A stretch of 64,000 nucleotides of DNA, taken from assembly GCA_005223185.1 (NCBI GenBank), contig NJBN01000004.1, forward strand, positions 295,443 through 359,442, read 5' to 3'. Under the pieces are notes generated by a model. The model was not told the origin of the DNA and searched no databases. It was given only the letters and a program-made list of their open reading frames with translations. The DNA comes from a candidate division LCP-89 bacterium B3_LCP (GTDB lineage Bacteria > Electryoneota > B3-LCP). Positions 31,454-42,600 of this stretch are shown here, piece after piece (position 1 is the first letter of the stretch; every line of letters begins with the position of its first letter). A program made the position numbers and the translations under genes.

Positions 31454-34400
31454 TTACTTGAGTAACACCATCTTCCGCGTGTCACTGAAACTTCCCGCTT
31501 CCATGCGGATAAGGTATATCCCGGAAGCCAACCCTTGCCCAGAGAATGTTACTTCGTGGATTCCAGCATCTCTCCAGCCGTTGACCAGTTCTGTAACCAT
31601 ACGACCTGAAATGTCGTAAACCTTCACGTTGACCAGACCAGCAAATGGTAGCTGATAGCTGAGAACTGTATTGGGATTGAAGGGGTTGGGGTAGTTCTGT
31701 CCCATGCTGTAGTGATCCGGCAATGTATTCGAAGCTACAGGTTCTATGCCAGTTACTACGGATCCAGTGGTGAATTTGACCGTGAAGTCATCTTCCAAGG
31801 GAATAGCCAGGCTGTCGTACTCGTTGTTGTAGAGGTACTGCAGTCCGATGGCTCCCTCTTCATTCTCTATCCCCACCGTACACCCATCTAATATATTGCT
31901 GAGGCTATTGTAATACACGATAATTTCACCATCTCCGGTGGTGGATGGATAGTATGCCGGATCGAGCAGTACGAGCTGGTATGTCTCCATCTCTGTGGTA
32001 GAATACATGTGCGGCATCTGATACCATTCCACGATGAAGCGGTGGTTGTCGGTATCGTGATAGTAGCTGACCTGCCCGCCGGATAGTAGATCCATTTCAT
32101 CCCAGAAGACAGCGATCAGGCGGTTGGGCGGCAGAGCATCAGGTATGGGCAGGTTCTGCGGAAAGAAGACGGAAGTTGTATCGAATGATACCCAGCCGTT
32201 GGCATGCACGGTTATGCGATCGTATTCCGTGCCGTAAAAGCCGAAATTGTACGGCAGCATGACCTGGGTGAAGGGCAAAGGATCAAAGTTCAGTTCAGTT
32301 CCGTTGCCACCTGCTAAAGGTGCGATTTCCAGCCACTCATAGTCAGGTGCATCCAGGCCGTCGTATTCGTCATAAGCATAGTAGCCATACGCATCAGGTC
32401 CACTGGGTACGTAACGTGAATCACCCACTGCGATGGTAAACTCATCGGAGCCTATATATCCTCCGGTGGTGGTAATCATCAGAGTGAACTTCACGGAATC
32501 CTCCATGGGGAAAGTCGAATCGGCATGGACGTCCGCAAACGTAATCGTCCCCAGCGAATCAGACTGAAGCAGATTCAACGAACCGCTGTTCTGAGGGATG
32601 GTAATCAGAGGAGAATCACCCTCTATGTAAACGCTAGCGTCAGAGGCATCACCGGTGCCGTCATTGTAGAAGGTGACCTGGAGATCCGCAGTTTCACCGG
32701 GATCCAGATGGTTATTATCATTTCCGGTGACATCATCGATGAAAAAGTCGTAGTATTGGATCTGAGGCGCATGGGCAGTCAGAGAGAACTGCGACAGCCA
32801 GGTGCTGTCCCCGTTAGTAGCTGTCAAATTGAAATCCACCTGATGCAGATCGGGTATATTGCCAACTGTACCGATTTCGAAGGCATCATCAGCGGTTGCG
32901 GTTGATAGACTGGGTATGTTGGGGTACACTTCCAGGCTGTCTATCAATTCGATAAAGGGATCATCACTGGAGATGTTGGCATCAATGTTTATCGCTGTTT
33001 GCGTGCCGAAGTTTTTCAATTCGACGGATAGCAGACAATTTTCCCCTAAATCCAGTTGCTGGTTGTTGTTTCCGCTGGGATCGGATAAGGTCAAATCTTC
33101 GAATAAGACGTAATTTATCTGATCGGTCAGCACCTCAATTTCGCCGGTATAGCGGAAGTGATTTTGCAGTGTCGCTGTGACGACGATATTGTCACCCGGC
33201 GTGCGCGGAGTAATACTGATTACCTGCGGCATACCAGTCGCCTCCGCAACACCGACGATTTCTTCACCGACACTCAGACCGATGATAGCTCCAGCATCGG
33301 CAGAAACGTTGACTTCGGTGATCTCCGCACTTATGGTACGCGGGTGCAGAACAGTCAGCTCCTGGGGAACCTGAGAATATAAAGTAGTGAAGGCATCCCC
33401 GAAGTGGTGCAGCAAGTGGTAAGTAACCGTTTTACTCCACCCATTTGAGACCCAACCCGAAGCACTCAGATAATACTTGCCGGAGGCATTGCCGAAACAG
33501 GTACGCAGTTCCGGCGATCCGGTTGAATCTGAACCGTATCCGGGATCGAAATCGGGCCACATGCTGTCGTAAACACCCCACTGGTAAGTGTCGTTCACGA
33601 AAGAATACGACACTTCACTGGCGGCGTTTAAACCTAACGCTCCATGTTCCATGTTGTAAAATGCTTCAGCGAAACAATCACCCGATACGCTGAAGTTACC
33701 GGTACAGCAATTGGTGGAAAACACGAAGGGGAGCATGTCATTGTACAGCCCGGATAGGTTGCCGATATAGTAAGCAGGATCACCCCAGCCTGTGACACTG
33801 CCGTGATCTCTATGTTGCACCAGAAAAGCGCCGCTGTTGATGGCGCTATTGATTCCTGTGGCACTACCAGTCCAGTTGGTTAAGTATGATGGATCTTCCG
33901 GGATATAGTTAAGTCCTAATGGACCGAAATAGTCTACTATCATTCCGGTATTCGGGTTGGTGGACCAATACGGTAAAGGACCAGAATAACCAGCGTATTG
34001 CCTGACAGGGTCCATACTCAACTCGTTGGAAAGGTACCCGTAGATCACCTCACAGCAGAGAATGAACCAGCGATCATCCTGCCAGCCGCCCGCAATTAAG
34101 GGGTGTTCATAGAAACCGGGATCGGTGGGTGGATTTCGTTCGAAATCCAGCACCTTGCCTACCATGGTCTCCAGGTCGTCGCCATCATTGGCAGGAATGC
34201 GGCTGATAGCCATGTCTGGAAGGTTGTTAGCGGTCATGTCTACGTACATGTTGTCGGAAACGCAGTAATCGTCCCACTCGGGTGAAGTAATCGGATTTTG
34301 ACCGCCAGAATTCTCGTGGTCACCCAAAAGCAAAACAGCCACAGGTGCAGGATCCCAGGTCCAGTATGCAGTTATGAGGTAGTTATATATATTCTGCCAG

Positions 34401-35284
34401 GTGTTTCCACCCAGTTCGGTCAAAGTTACGATTCCCGTAGAAATCCCCTGTTGGATCCTCCACTGTTTGATGGAATCCGCCCAGGCGATGAATTCTGGAT
34501 CGTCAGGTGTGATTATCACGTATTCGACGTTATCTTCATCCGTTGGGTTAGTTTGATCATAGTTCACCTGAGGCAGAGAAGCATAATTGAGCAGGTGCTG
34601 GCGCAAGATTGGTTCCCAGTAACGGCTGCGCAGCCTGTCTTCCCCAAAGTGCCCATTTCCACCACGGAATTTTACACTGACCTTTATATCACGGTAAACC
34701 ACCAGTTCTTTAGTAACGGGGTTATACTGAAATGGCGTGATTCCCAGTATAATGCAGTCAACGCCGCGTATATTCCGGGTTTCGGATAACAGAACCGGCG
34801 CTTCAGGATAGTAAGCATCCTGGTTGTAAATGTCCGGGTTTTTTATGTAAACCGGCGGTGAATCATCTGTTTCTGCTGGTATAGGGGCTGAGGGAATTAT
34901 ATCCAGATTCTTGAAAATCTCTGTACGATAGTCAACGATTTCCACATAAGCTGAAGCCCCTTGCGGGATGGCTATATAGCGCCCTGATCCGGGGAGGTTG
35001 GGCGTTCCCGCATCGGTGGGGAGATGGACCCCCGGTATATGCACCATTTGCATCGTACTTCCGTTTATCTCCATATCCAGGATAGCCATCTCTGTGATGG
35101 AAAAGATGACTTCGACACCTGCACCGTCTTGTGATAGGAGGTTAAAGCCTGAATTACCCCAGGCGTTATCGAAGGTGACGATTTCAGCATCGGCTGTGGT
35201 AAGCATCATCAGGCTTGCCATTACAATGACCAAAGTACATCCGATATTTGTCAGACCGAAGGACGCCCGTGTTTCACTGATCAT
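31454..35284 (-). CDS. Gingipain-type C25 cysteine protease with sorting domain
   Basis: 1276 residues. Signal/anchor ~12-33, then a ~210-residue C25 propeptide-like part ('TPFQYNPVTKELVVYRDIKV'). The catalytic domain (~250-620) has 'VEYVIITPDDPEFIAWADSI', 'VLLLGDH', 'ISRIPAND', the catalytic His in 'HRDHGSVTGW' (His494) and the Cys in 'FSTNCCTGNF' (Cys526 most likely, by its C-x-x-G-x-F spacing). Two to three Ig/CARDB-like domains ('DPSGNNNQQLDLGENC', 'DVTGNDNNHLDPGETADL') and a jelly-roll-like part follow, then a type A sorting domain (YPNPFNPNTVLSY, ELVNGWRDAG, KMVLLK). An extracellular protease processed and sorted by T9SS; known relatives are maturation and nutrient proteases. It has its own promoter at 35370. 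Confidence 0.92.
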   Translation of the reverse strand: MISETRASFGLTNIGCTLVIVMASLMMLTTADAEIVTFDNAWGNSGFNLLSQDGAGVEVIFSITEMAILDMEINGSTMQMVHIPGVHLPTDAGTPNLPGSGRYIAIPQGASAYVEIVDYRTEIFKNLDIIPSAPIPAETDDSPPVYIKNPDIYNQDAYYPEAPVLLSETRNIRGVDCIILGITPFQYNPVTKELVVYRDIKVSVKFRGGNGHFGEDRLRSRYWEPILRQHLLNYASLPQVNYDQTNPTDEDNVEYVIITPDDPEFIAWADSIKQWRIQQGISTGIVTLTELGGNTWQNIYNYLITAYWTWDPAPVAVLLLGDHENSGGQNPITSPEWDDYCVSDNMYVDMTANNLPDMAISRIPANDGDDLETMVGKVLDFERNPPTDPGFYEHPLIAGGWQDDRWFILCCEVIYGYLSNELSMDPVRQYAGYSGPLPYWSTNPNTGMIVDYFGPLGLNYIPEDPSYLTNWTGSATGINSAINSGAFLVQHRDHGSVTGWGDPAYYIGNLSGLYNDMLPFVFSTNCCTGNFSVSGDCFAEAFYNMEHGALGLNAASEVSYSFVNDTYQWGVYDSMWPDFDPGYGSDSTGSPELRTCFGNASGKYYLSASGWVSNGWSKTVTYHLLHHFGDAFTTLYSQVPQELTVLHPRTISAEITEVNVSADAGAIIGLSVGEEIVGVAEATGMPQVISITPRTPGDNIVVTATLQNHFRYTGEIEVLTDQINYVLFEDLTLSDPSGNNNQQLDLGENCLLSVELKNFGTQTAINIDANISSDDPFIELIDSLEVYPNIPSLSTATADDAFEIGTVGNIPDLHQVDFNLTATNGDSTWLSQFSLTAHAPQIQYYDFFIDDVTGNDNNHLDPGETADLQVTFYNDGTGDASDASVYIEGDSPLITIPQNSGSLNLLQSDSLGTITFADVHADSTFPMEDSVKFTLMITTTGGYIGSDEFTIAVGDSRYVPSGPDAYGYYAYDEYDGLDAPDYEWLEIAPLAGGNGTELNFDPLPFTQVMLPYNFGFYGTEYDRITVHANGWVSFDTTSVFFPQNLPIPDALPPNRLIAVFWDEMDLLSGGQVSYYHDTDNHRFIVEWYQMPHMYSTTEMETYQLVLLDPAYYPSTTGDGEIIVYYNSLSNILDGCTVGIENEEGAIGLQYLYNNEYDSLAIPLEDDFTVKFTTGSVVTGIEPVASNTLPDHYSMGQNYPNPFNPNTVLSYQLPFAGLVNVKVYDISGRMVTELVNGWRDAGIHEVTFSGQGLASGIYLIRMEAGSFSDTRKMVLLK

Positions 35285-35369
35285 GATATCTTCCCTGTTG
35301 TTTAAATTTGAGTTGAGTATGTGGCGAAACTGTATCTGAATATGCTTCTGATACTTTTACAGCTATATC

Positions 35370-35398
35370 AATTTAATAAATATATTCAGGTGTGTCAA
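35370..35398 (-). promoter_or_regulatory. Promoter for the C25 protease gene
   Basis: -35 TTGACA (35398-35393), the best match to consensus in the window, 17-bp spacer, -10 TAAATT (35375-35370). Confidence 0.65.
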
Positions 35399-35511
35399 GC
35401 GATATTTTTTGCGTAAAAGGAGATGATAGTAAGATGGTAACTTATTTTATAGGTGAAGTGGTGGACAAATCAGGCGAAGAACTGATACTGCGAAACTGGT
35501 TACTTGGAGAG

Positions 35512-35545
35512 AAAACAGGCTGCCTCAGTTGAGACAGCCCGTTTT
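35512..35545 (-). terminator. Terminator of the long surface operon
   Basis: AAAACAGGCTGCCTCA pairs with TGAGACAGCCCGTTTT (two mismatches), an extended stem ending in a T run on the minus strand, 20 bp after the stop at 35565. Confidence 0.8.
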
Positions 35546-35564
35546 TGTTTATGTTATGTTTGGA

Positions 35565-38495
35565 TTACTTCACTAAGATCATTTTTTGAGCTTGTTCGAA
35601 ATTGGCAGTCTTGATCTTGTAGAAGTAAATGCCTGAAGCAAATTGAGCCCCATCCCAACTGACAGAATGGTAACCTGCATTCAGGTTTCGGTCAACTAAC
35701 TTAGCGACTTCCTGTCCCATCAGGTTGTAGATGGTCAGTTCAACCTTGGTATTTTCAGGAATGGCGAAGCGAATCTGCGTCACCGGGTTGAACGGGTTGG
35801 GGAAGTTCTGCTGCAGTTCGTAGGTTAGAGGTTGAACAACCTTGTTCTCCGGTTCTACGCCTGTACCGGGATTATTCCCGAAGTAGTCGAGAACGTTGGA
35901 GAGGAAGGTTTCAGTGTTGTCTGTATCCATCATGAACAGACAGAAACCAAGCGCTATTGAATTATGCTGGTCAACATCATCCCTGTGACCGCATGGATCA
36001 CCTACCGCAGTCCCTGGTGAAGTGAAGAAGAGACCCTCAGTAGCCGTAGGATTGGTGGTAATATAGTAGTCCGACCAGTTGCCAACACCAGGATCGTACC
36101 CGCTTAATTCCAGTGGAACGGTTAAACCGGCACATATCGGATCGGCAGTTATTTGAAGGGAACTATAGCTCACGTCACTGGTCACTCCACCAATGTGCAG
36201 CCAGTCATAAGCGAAGTTACCCGTAGCGAAATTCACACTGCCCCAGACATATCCAATCATCTCTTCAGATGAGTAGAGCAGGTTCTTGCCCTGGCGAAGG
36301 AAGTTGGTGAAAGGGTTGTCCACTGTATTCGGTGGGAATACGGAAGCCTCATAGTCTCCGAATCCTACCCAGAAGCAGTTATCGTAATTGGACAGGACCG
36401 TCCAATAGTCAGGTGCTCCGTTTTCATCAACATCCCAGATGTCGTAGGTAACTGCTAAGGCGTCTAATGCATCGGTGATCGTGGAGTCGTAATCAATTGA
36501 AGAGTACAATTGATCAGAGCAGAACAACACATCAGCACCAGTACCGGTGAAGGTTGTCGTCCAGCACTCATAATGAGGCGTTGACATGGGATTACCCAGG
36601 AGGTCTTCCGCGGTGAGCCAGTATTCCAGTGAGGTAGTGATTGGTTGTGGGAATGAGAATGTGTATTGGTCGCCTCCTGCCGAGACCAGTGAAGCCTCAA
36701 AGTTAATGGTGCCATCCTTGATTCCGTGTATCATGGCATCGGTAACACCATCACCGTCGGTTATCGTTGCCAGTATATCCTGCGGCATAGTTCCCTCTAT
36801 ACCGTAACGGGACCCCTCTACCAGTTTGACTGTACCTTCACCAAACCAGTTGAGAGTATTCACCAGAATTCCTTCAGCTACATTATAACTGACCAGATCT
36901 TCCAGTACCCATGCCAAAAAGACCATTTTGTAGGGGCCGTCATAGCGAGTGGCAGCGGATTCGTCGTCCTCTGTCCAGAAACATGTTGTAGCAGGTGATA
37001 CAGGCCAAGCCCAGTCGTTGTAGTTAGGATCGGGACTATCTTTGATAAACGTGCCGAACCAATCACCGGAAACCGGATCTCCGTCAACTCCTGTGTACAT
37101 GGTGTCCACTGTAGTTGCATCCGACCAACCATCAGCCACCCATAGATAATCGTACATGAACCAGCCTGGTTCAGCAGTGAATTCCGTCCAGTGACCAGAA
37201 CCGCCGAAAGCTCCACCTAAGTAATCAGAACTGGAGAAGAAGAAGCTTCCTCCGTCGTCCATGAAGTTGGCGACCGGATCTTCTGTAAGATCGTCTTCAT
37301 TCAGCGGTAGACTACCTGAATTGGCTGTGCCGTTGAACCATACGATGGAATTGTAGTTTGTGGTATTAACTACGTCATCACCCGGGTAACCCTGATCATC
37401 CGGACTGCCACCATCTATTAACCAGTAATCGTAATCATACCCATTGCTTGCGAGAGCATTTGTGTAAACGATTCCATCATATCTTCCGCCAGTATCATTA
37501 ACCAGCAGGATTTTAGCACCGCTGGGCTCTAGATAACTGAAGTTGTAGCCACCGGGACCTGGAGCCAACGCCGGGTGACCGGTGTTATCTTCGGCTTCCA
37601 CCCGGAAGTTGATCATGGAGCCAACTGCTTGAGCGGGGATTTCGCCGCTGTATTCGTCTCCTACATTAGTCATGGCAACCGTCTGTTCATCGCCTCCATC
37701 AACCGAGTATATCAGGTTGGCAAAATCTACAACGCCAGGATCACCACCGGCAATCTGGTCGGTGATTGTAGCGGTGATTTCATAGGGCCCGGCTGTGTAA
37801 GTATCGGGTGGATCTACTATCCCTACAATAACAGGTGGGGGGTCACCGTACATATCGACGTCAGTTCTGATCAGCCAGTCAATGCCGTATGCCCACCAGC
37901 CGGACTCGCCTACATAATTTCCACCTGGAGTTGTAAGCCAGCACAAGCTGTGGTAGGGGTGGTCATCTGCGGCGTCACCCAGTATTGAAGGGTAATAGGG
38001 TTCGCCACCGCCACCCAGAAGAACATACCCGACGAAGAATGGATCAGTGCCGATATCAAGCGCATCCGGCGGGTAACCCCAATCTTCAAAAACAACTACC
38101 TGGGGGTTTCCTGAATTGTCAAATGGGTAGGTGATCGGACCTGCCAGGATTTCCCCAAGTGGAGATGGCGCTGAATTTCCAGAGCCCCAGGGCCAGCCCG
38201 GTTCGTTATTATCGTAGTAATCGGCAGGATCGAAACCATCCGCCATTGCCCAGATGAATAACTGAGCATCGCCTCCCATACCATCATTGAAGTTAAATTC
38301 AGTACTGATGATTTTACTCTCGGTAGGTGGTTCGAACCACACGCCGCACGTGTCACCGGGCAGAGGACGGCCGGAATAATAAGCCGAGGTGCCGTCATCA
38401 TATTGAATGGTGAAGATGATTTGTGAGTGCGCTGTCAGCGCCATTACCATCATCAAGCCGCCCAGCAGGGCTAAAGTGAGAATTTTTTTGTACAT
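35565..38495 (-). CDS. Secreted surface protein with sorting domain, paralogue of the first gene
   Basis: 976 residues from the ATG at 38495, which follows AGGAGG by 4 bp (a second ATG five codons upstream lies before that site). Signal peptide (YKKILTLALLGGLMMVMALTA). The N-terminal half has 'YSGRPLPGDTCGVWF' and repeated 'YEITATITDQIAGG' Ig-like units. The second half contains two copies of a ~200-residue block ('LLVNDTGGRYDGIVYTNALA...' and 'VLFCSDQLYSSIDYDSTI...', each with 'WFNG/WVGFGD' and 'FFFSSSDY/LLYSSEEM'), resembling class I glutamine-amidotransferase-like folds with no catalytic residue I can point to. The end is a type A sorting domain (NFPNPFNPVTQIRF, NLMGQEVAKLV, SGIYFYKI, MILVK). 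Last gene of the operon starting at 50254. Confidence 0.82.
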   Translation of the reverse strand: MYKKILTLALLGGLMMVMALTAHSQIIFTIQYDDGTSAYYSGRPLPGDTCGVWFEPPTESKIISTEFNFNDGMGGDAQLFIWAMADGFDPADYYDNNEPGWPWGSGNSAPSPLGEILAGPITYPFDNSGNPQVVVFEDWGYPPDALDIGTDPFFVGYVLLGGGGEPYYPSILGDAADDHPYHSLCWLTTPGGNYVGESGWWAYGIDWLIRTDVDMYGDPPPVIVGIVDPPDTYTAGPYEITATITDQIAGGDPGVVDFANLIYSVDGGDEQTVAMTNVGDEYSGEIPAQAVGSMINFRVEAEDNTGHPALAPGPGGYNFSYLEPSGAKILLVNDTGGRYDGIVYTNALASNGYDYDYWLIDGGSPDDQGYPGDDVVNTTNYNSIVWFNGTANSGSLPLNEDDLTEDPVANFMDDGGSFFFSSSDYLGGAFGGSGHWTEFTAEPGWFMYDYLWVADGWSDATTVDTMYTGVDGDPVSGDWFGTFIKDSPDPNYNDWAWPVSPATTCFWTEDDESAATRYDGPYKMVFLAWVLEDLVSYNVAEGILVNTLNWFGEGTVKLVEGSRYGIEGTMPQDILATITDGDGVTDAMIHGIKDGTINFEASLVSAGGDQYTFSFPQPITTSLEYWLTAEDLLGNPMSTPHYECWTTTFTGTGADVLFCSDQLYSSIDYDSTITDALDALAVTYDIWDVDENGAPDYWTVLSNYDNCFWVGFGDYEASVFPPNTVDNPFTNFLRQGKNLLYSSEEMIGYVWGSVNFATGNFAYDWLHIGGVTSDVSYSSLQITADPICAGLTVPLELSGYDPGVGNWSDYYITTNPTATEGLFFTSPGTAVGDPCGHRDDVDQHNSIALGFCLFMMDTDNTETFLSNVLDYFGNNPGTGVEPENKVVQPLTYELQQNFPNPFNPVTQIRFAIPENTKVELTIYNLMGQEVAKLVDRNLNAGYHSVSWDGAQFASGIYFYKIKTANFEQAQKMILVK

Positions 38496-38631
38496 AACTC
38501 CTCCTGTCATGAGTTTATATTTGTTATTAACTGTATTTGCGATTTCGCCGGAGGCGAAGTTTTCCCCCGAAACTAAATTTGAGATCTAAAGAGGATTACC
38601 CCCAGACCCTCAGGCGTCCATCGCTTTTTGC

Positions 38632-39573
38632 TTAGAATTCTATCAAGCTATTGATGTGATCTATCAGTTCAAACAGGTAACCGGCAAAGTCATCTATGTA
38701 AACGTAACTGACGTCGAACTGCAGGTCCTCTTCCAATTGCGTTCCTGCTTCAGGTATAACCTGTATGCGGTTTTCGTCATATATGACATCGTAGGAAACA
38801 TCATAGGTCGTACCCGGTGGCACAATCTCAGTGTAACTATGAACCCCTAAATTGACGGGCTGCAGGTACCAAGTAGTGTCCTGTTCACCTTCAACCATAA
38901 CCAATTCGATGATTTCATTGGCGATATCGGTACCATATATCTGAAGTTGATCGTTCACAAATCCCGTGTCTACTACAGTTAATTCAGTTTCTGAACTCTC
39001 AAATTCCTGCAGGTAGAAGTAATTCTGAGCGTTAATCAGATGCAGTGTTTCCGAACCGAAACCGGGATCGTGTTCCGTTGGGGCGTAGCCTTCACCCATG
39101 AGATTGAAGACTTCAGTAGCCATATCAATGGATTCCTGCGCCAGCCCCAGCAGTTCCTCTTGGCTGCCTTCGCCCGATATTTCCAGCACTGAGCGTTCGA
39201 TGGTGGCGGAAAGGCTTAATCCCGCATAAGCGTCCGCCAATAGATCAGGCTGCGCACCGGAATCCGCCAGGGTAACAGTGAAGGAGAACTGAATGCCGGC
39301 ATCGGAGAAATCGGTTAAACGCACTGCGCACCATCCCAGACCGTTATAAGCGGGGAGATAGAAAGCGTTGCGCTGATTTGCTTCGATGAAATAGACCTGG
39401 GCAGTTTCAAAGTCATTATCTGCGTATGCTGCCCAGCCGGACGTCATCAGGTCGTCAATGCTGGTCCAAGCTATGGGTATGTTTTCGCTCTGGTCTTCAC
39501 AAGCGCTGAGGAAGACCCCCAGAAGCAGCAAGCTGATTCCGGTTAAGATAATTTTTGTGTTCAATGCTTTCAT
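38632..39573 (-). CDS. TPR-type lipoprotein
   Basis: 313 residues. Leader ILTGISLLLLGVF and lipobox SAC (Cys25). Residues ~38-175 are helical with tetratricopeptide-like pairs ('AYADNDFETAQVYFIEANQR', 'YNGLGWCAVRLTDFSDAG'). The rest is beta-rich with 'GVHSYTEIVPPGTTYDVSYD'. Probably a periplasmic or outer-membrane adaptor for the surface operon; partner unknown. It sits 28 bp after the giant sorted protein and 136 bp before the next gene on the same strand. Confidence 0.75.
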   Translation of the reverse strand: MKALNTKIILTGISLLLLGVFLSACEDQSENIPIAWTSIDDLMTSGWAAYADNDFETAQVYFIEANQRNAFYLPAYNGLGWCAVRLTDFSDAGIQFSFTVTLADSGAQPDLLADAYAGLSLSATIERSVLEISGEGSQEELLGLAQESIDMATEVFNLMGEGYAPTEHDPGFGSETLHLINAQNYFYLQEFESSETELTVVDTGFVNDQLQIYGTDIANEIIELVMVEGEQDTTWYLQPVNLGVHSYTEIVPPGTTYDVSYDVIYDENRIQVIPEAGTQLEEDLQFDVSYVYIDDFAGYLFELIDHINSLIEF

Positions 39574-39601
39574 TCCAGAACTCCTGGCTGTTTTAATGCC
39601 T

Positions 39602-42600
39602 CTATTTCAGGAGCATCATTTTACGATATAAAGTTCCTTCTTCAGCCTGCAGGCGCAGGAAGTAAACGCCGCTAGAGAAGTTATCCGCATTCCACCGTAT
39701 TACGTGGTGACCGGCTTCATAGCGGCCTTCGAACAGGCGTGTTACCAGTTTACCCATTACATTGAAGATATCAACGTCCACATTCTGCGAACGGGTCAGT
39801 TCAAATTGAATTTTAGTAGCCGGGTTGAAGGGATTGGGATAGTTCTGACCCAGACCGAACCTGTAAGGCATTTCTGGCGTCATGTCTTCCAAAGGTCCAG
39901 CGAAGACCTGGAACTGTCCAAATTTCCAACTGTAGGTCTTTAGTAAACCTTCGCTCAATGATGTGCCGCCCACATACACCCAGGTATCGCCTTCAGCACG
40001 ATATACACCGACGTCAGAGTTACCGGCAAGCGTTGCGTTATATGGAATCTCGACTTCAATAGGTACAGATAGGCCTAAGCTGGTGGAACCTGCGGATAAA
40101 ATCGGACCGACTGCTGTGTGCGAAGGATCCGGATCGGCGAAGACAGACCAGCCCGATCCTGCTGGTGCGGGGTTGTCGGGATACTGAGATAAGCTCAAGA
40201 GGATAATATGATCGTCATCCATCGCCATGGGCGGGATGGCGACACTCACACCTGATTGCAGAATGCGGATCGTTCCGCCAGTTAATCCTTCTATGCAGTC
40301 TATCGATACCGGTAAGGGAGCGGATGCTTTTTCATTTCCATTGGCATCTTCACAGTAAGCTGTAAATTCAAGGTTGGCAGGGAATTCAATCTCCTCTAAA
40401 TGTTGGGCGATATGATAGATGAAATCCGACGCCTGCTGATTTGAGTAGAACACATCCTGATCGAGTGTTATCAGGGTGTCTCCTCCGGTTTCAGTGGAAA
40501 TTCCTCCGGTGATGTCAACTTCAGGCCCTTCCAGTTCAGTCAGACCTATCGATTCTACACGGTATAACTGCCCACCATCGGGGAACAGTCTTTCCTGCGT
40601 GAAGGAATATACATCGATGTAATGTTCATCTATCGGATTCTGGGCAACTGTCAGGTTTAGGTAAGGAGGTGGCTCCATGTCGTCACCGAAGACATAGCAT
40701 CCTGGAGCATCGCCTGAGTTAGATGTACAGATTGTCAATACGCGCATATTATTGGGTGGGTCAAAAGTTCCGAGCAATTGAAGTTCAACAGGCAGAGTTA
40801 GCTCGCCCTTTTGTTTCAGGGTATCCGTCGGTATTTGCATGAATGTAACAATATCTACTAGATCCGACGGGGTTGAAGGATAGAAAGTAGAAGTATCAGA
40901 GAGGAGGAGGTAGAAACTGTAACTATTTCTATCATCCCCGTTTACTTTTACTTCTGTGATGGGATGGTCAGGGTTGAAATAACCCTGGGGGAATGTTAGA
41001 TCCTGTATTTGAAAAGCGCGTCCACTCCAGAAGGGGATGTTGAAATCGTATGGAGGAGGGGGCACTGCGGAGTAGTACCAGTTTTTATCCGAAGCGGAAA
41101 TTTTTGTATCAACGGCGTCATAACCGTATTTGCCTCCAAAGAATGTGGTGTCAGATATATCCAGTGCACTGGCGATAATGAAATCTTCGAAGTAGGATGC
41201 GAAAATGGGAGTATAATCAGTGGTATCGTTTTCTGGAACTGTTCCACCGCCTTGTAGGTGAATCAAAAGTCCCAGACCAGAAGTGCCGTGATAGGGGGAT
41301 GTGGCGATATCCGCGATTGTGTGTGTTGTCTGACTCCCGTTTATATCGTCGGGGAAGACCTGTTCGTAAAGATATAACATCAACAGGAATGCGTGAAGAT
41401 GCTCTACATCAATGTTTTTGTCACCCCAGGCTGTTAGTTCGTTGTCGAGGGGGAAAGTTATTGTCCCAGTAGCCACGGGGTAACCGGCAACGTGTTGGCT
41501 GAGGGATGCCAGACCGCCGGTGATCCACTGCTCTTCATCGAAATCCTGGTTCCAGTTAATCAGGGAGAACATCTGATTGCAGGCAGCGGCTCCGGCTTCG
41601 TTAATCCACAGTGGGTCAGTATCTAAGTAGAACATCTCCGCCTGGTTACTCTGTGCAAAAAACAGGCGAGAATATTCATTGTAACCGTCGTAATGTCCGC
41701 TGATATAGGTGCCATCACCGGTGCCTAGGTAATATTGGTCATCAATGTTCAGGAACAATATGACGACGCGGCTATCGCCATCTATGTCATCTACAGAAGA
41801 CGAAGGCGGCAGGGACCCCCACCAGTCCTGACTGGTTTCATAGATTCCCTTGGTGGGATCAGCCGGTATCTCGTCTTCAAACTGGTCTAAGAAGATAGCC
41901 AGTTGATTTTCAGTTCCGTTCTTATTAATCAGACCTAAGTTGGACGAACTGAAATCGATACCATCATCTGACCATTGAAATCCACCCATATACCCACCGG
42001 TGAAGATGTAGTCATCATGCCCGAAAGCGACAGTTCTGACGTCCACATTTAAGCTATCGGAACCATCGTTGTTGTAAACGTAGCCAGACAACATAGTCCA
42101 TTCACCGTGAGGATCAGCGGCTGAATAGAGTCCTCCAGTTGTGGCAAAATAGTAGGTGTCGGCTTTCTTGGTTATCTTATATATGAGCGTGTCATCATGA
42201 CTGCTTTGGATTACTTCCAGAGATGATGAATAAACATCAGTGATATCACCGACAAACCGGTAGGAAGTCAGACCTCCATCCTCGGTGCCAAGCCAAACTG
42301 TGGTGGTATCGCCGTCCTTTTCAGCGTAAAGAGCCTGCCCTGTAAACTGACTGTAACCGAAGGTAATGAGGTTATTTAGATTCAACGTGAGGTAATCCAC
42401 CGTTGGTGGTGTCGAACCAGTCGGGTAGTAAGATATCAGCGAGTCCGCTAGTGTTGCCACCAAACCATAACTCACCTCATCGACCAAGGTCGCCCAGTAT
42501 ATATCATTAACTGTATCTATTACCGTTATGTTCTGTCCGGGTGTTATGGTTAACCCCTTAGTTGTAGCGTTCTCAACAAGTAGATAGAAGATCGCACCGG

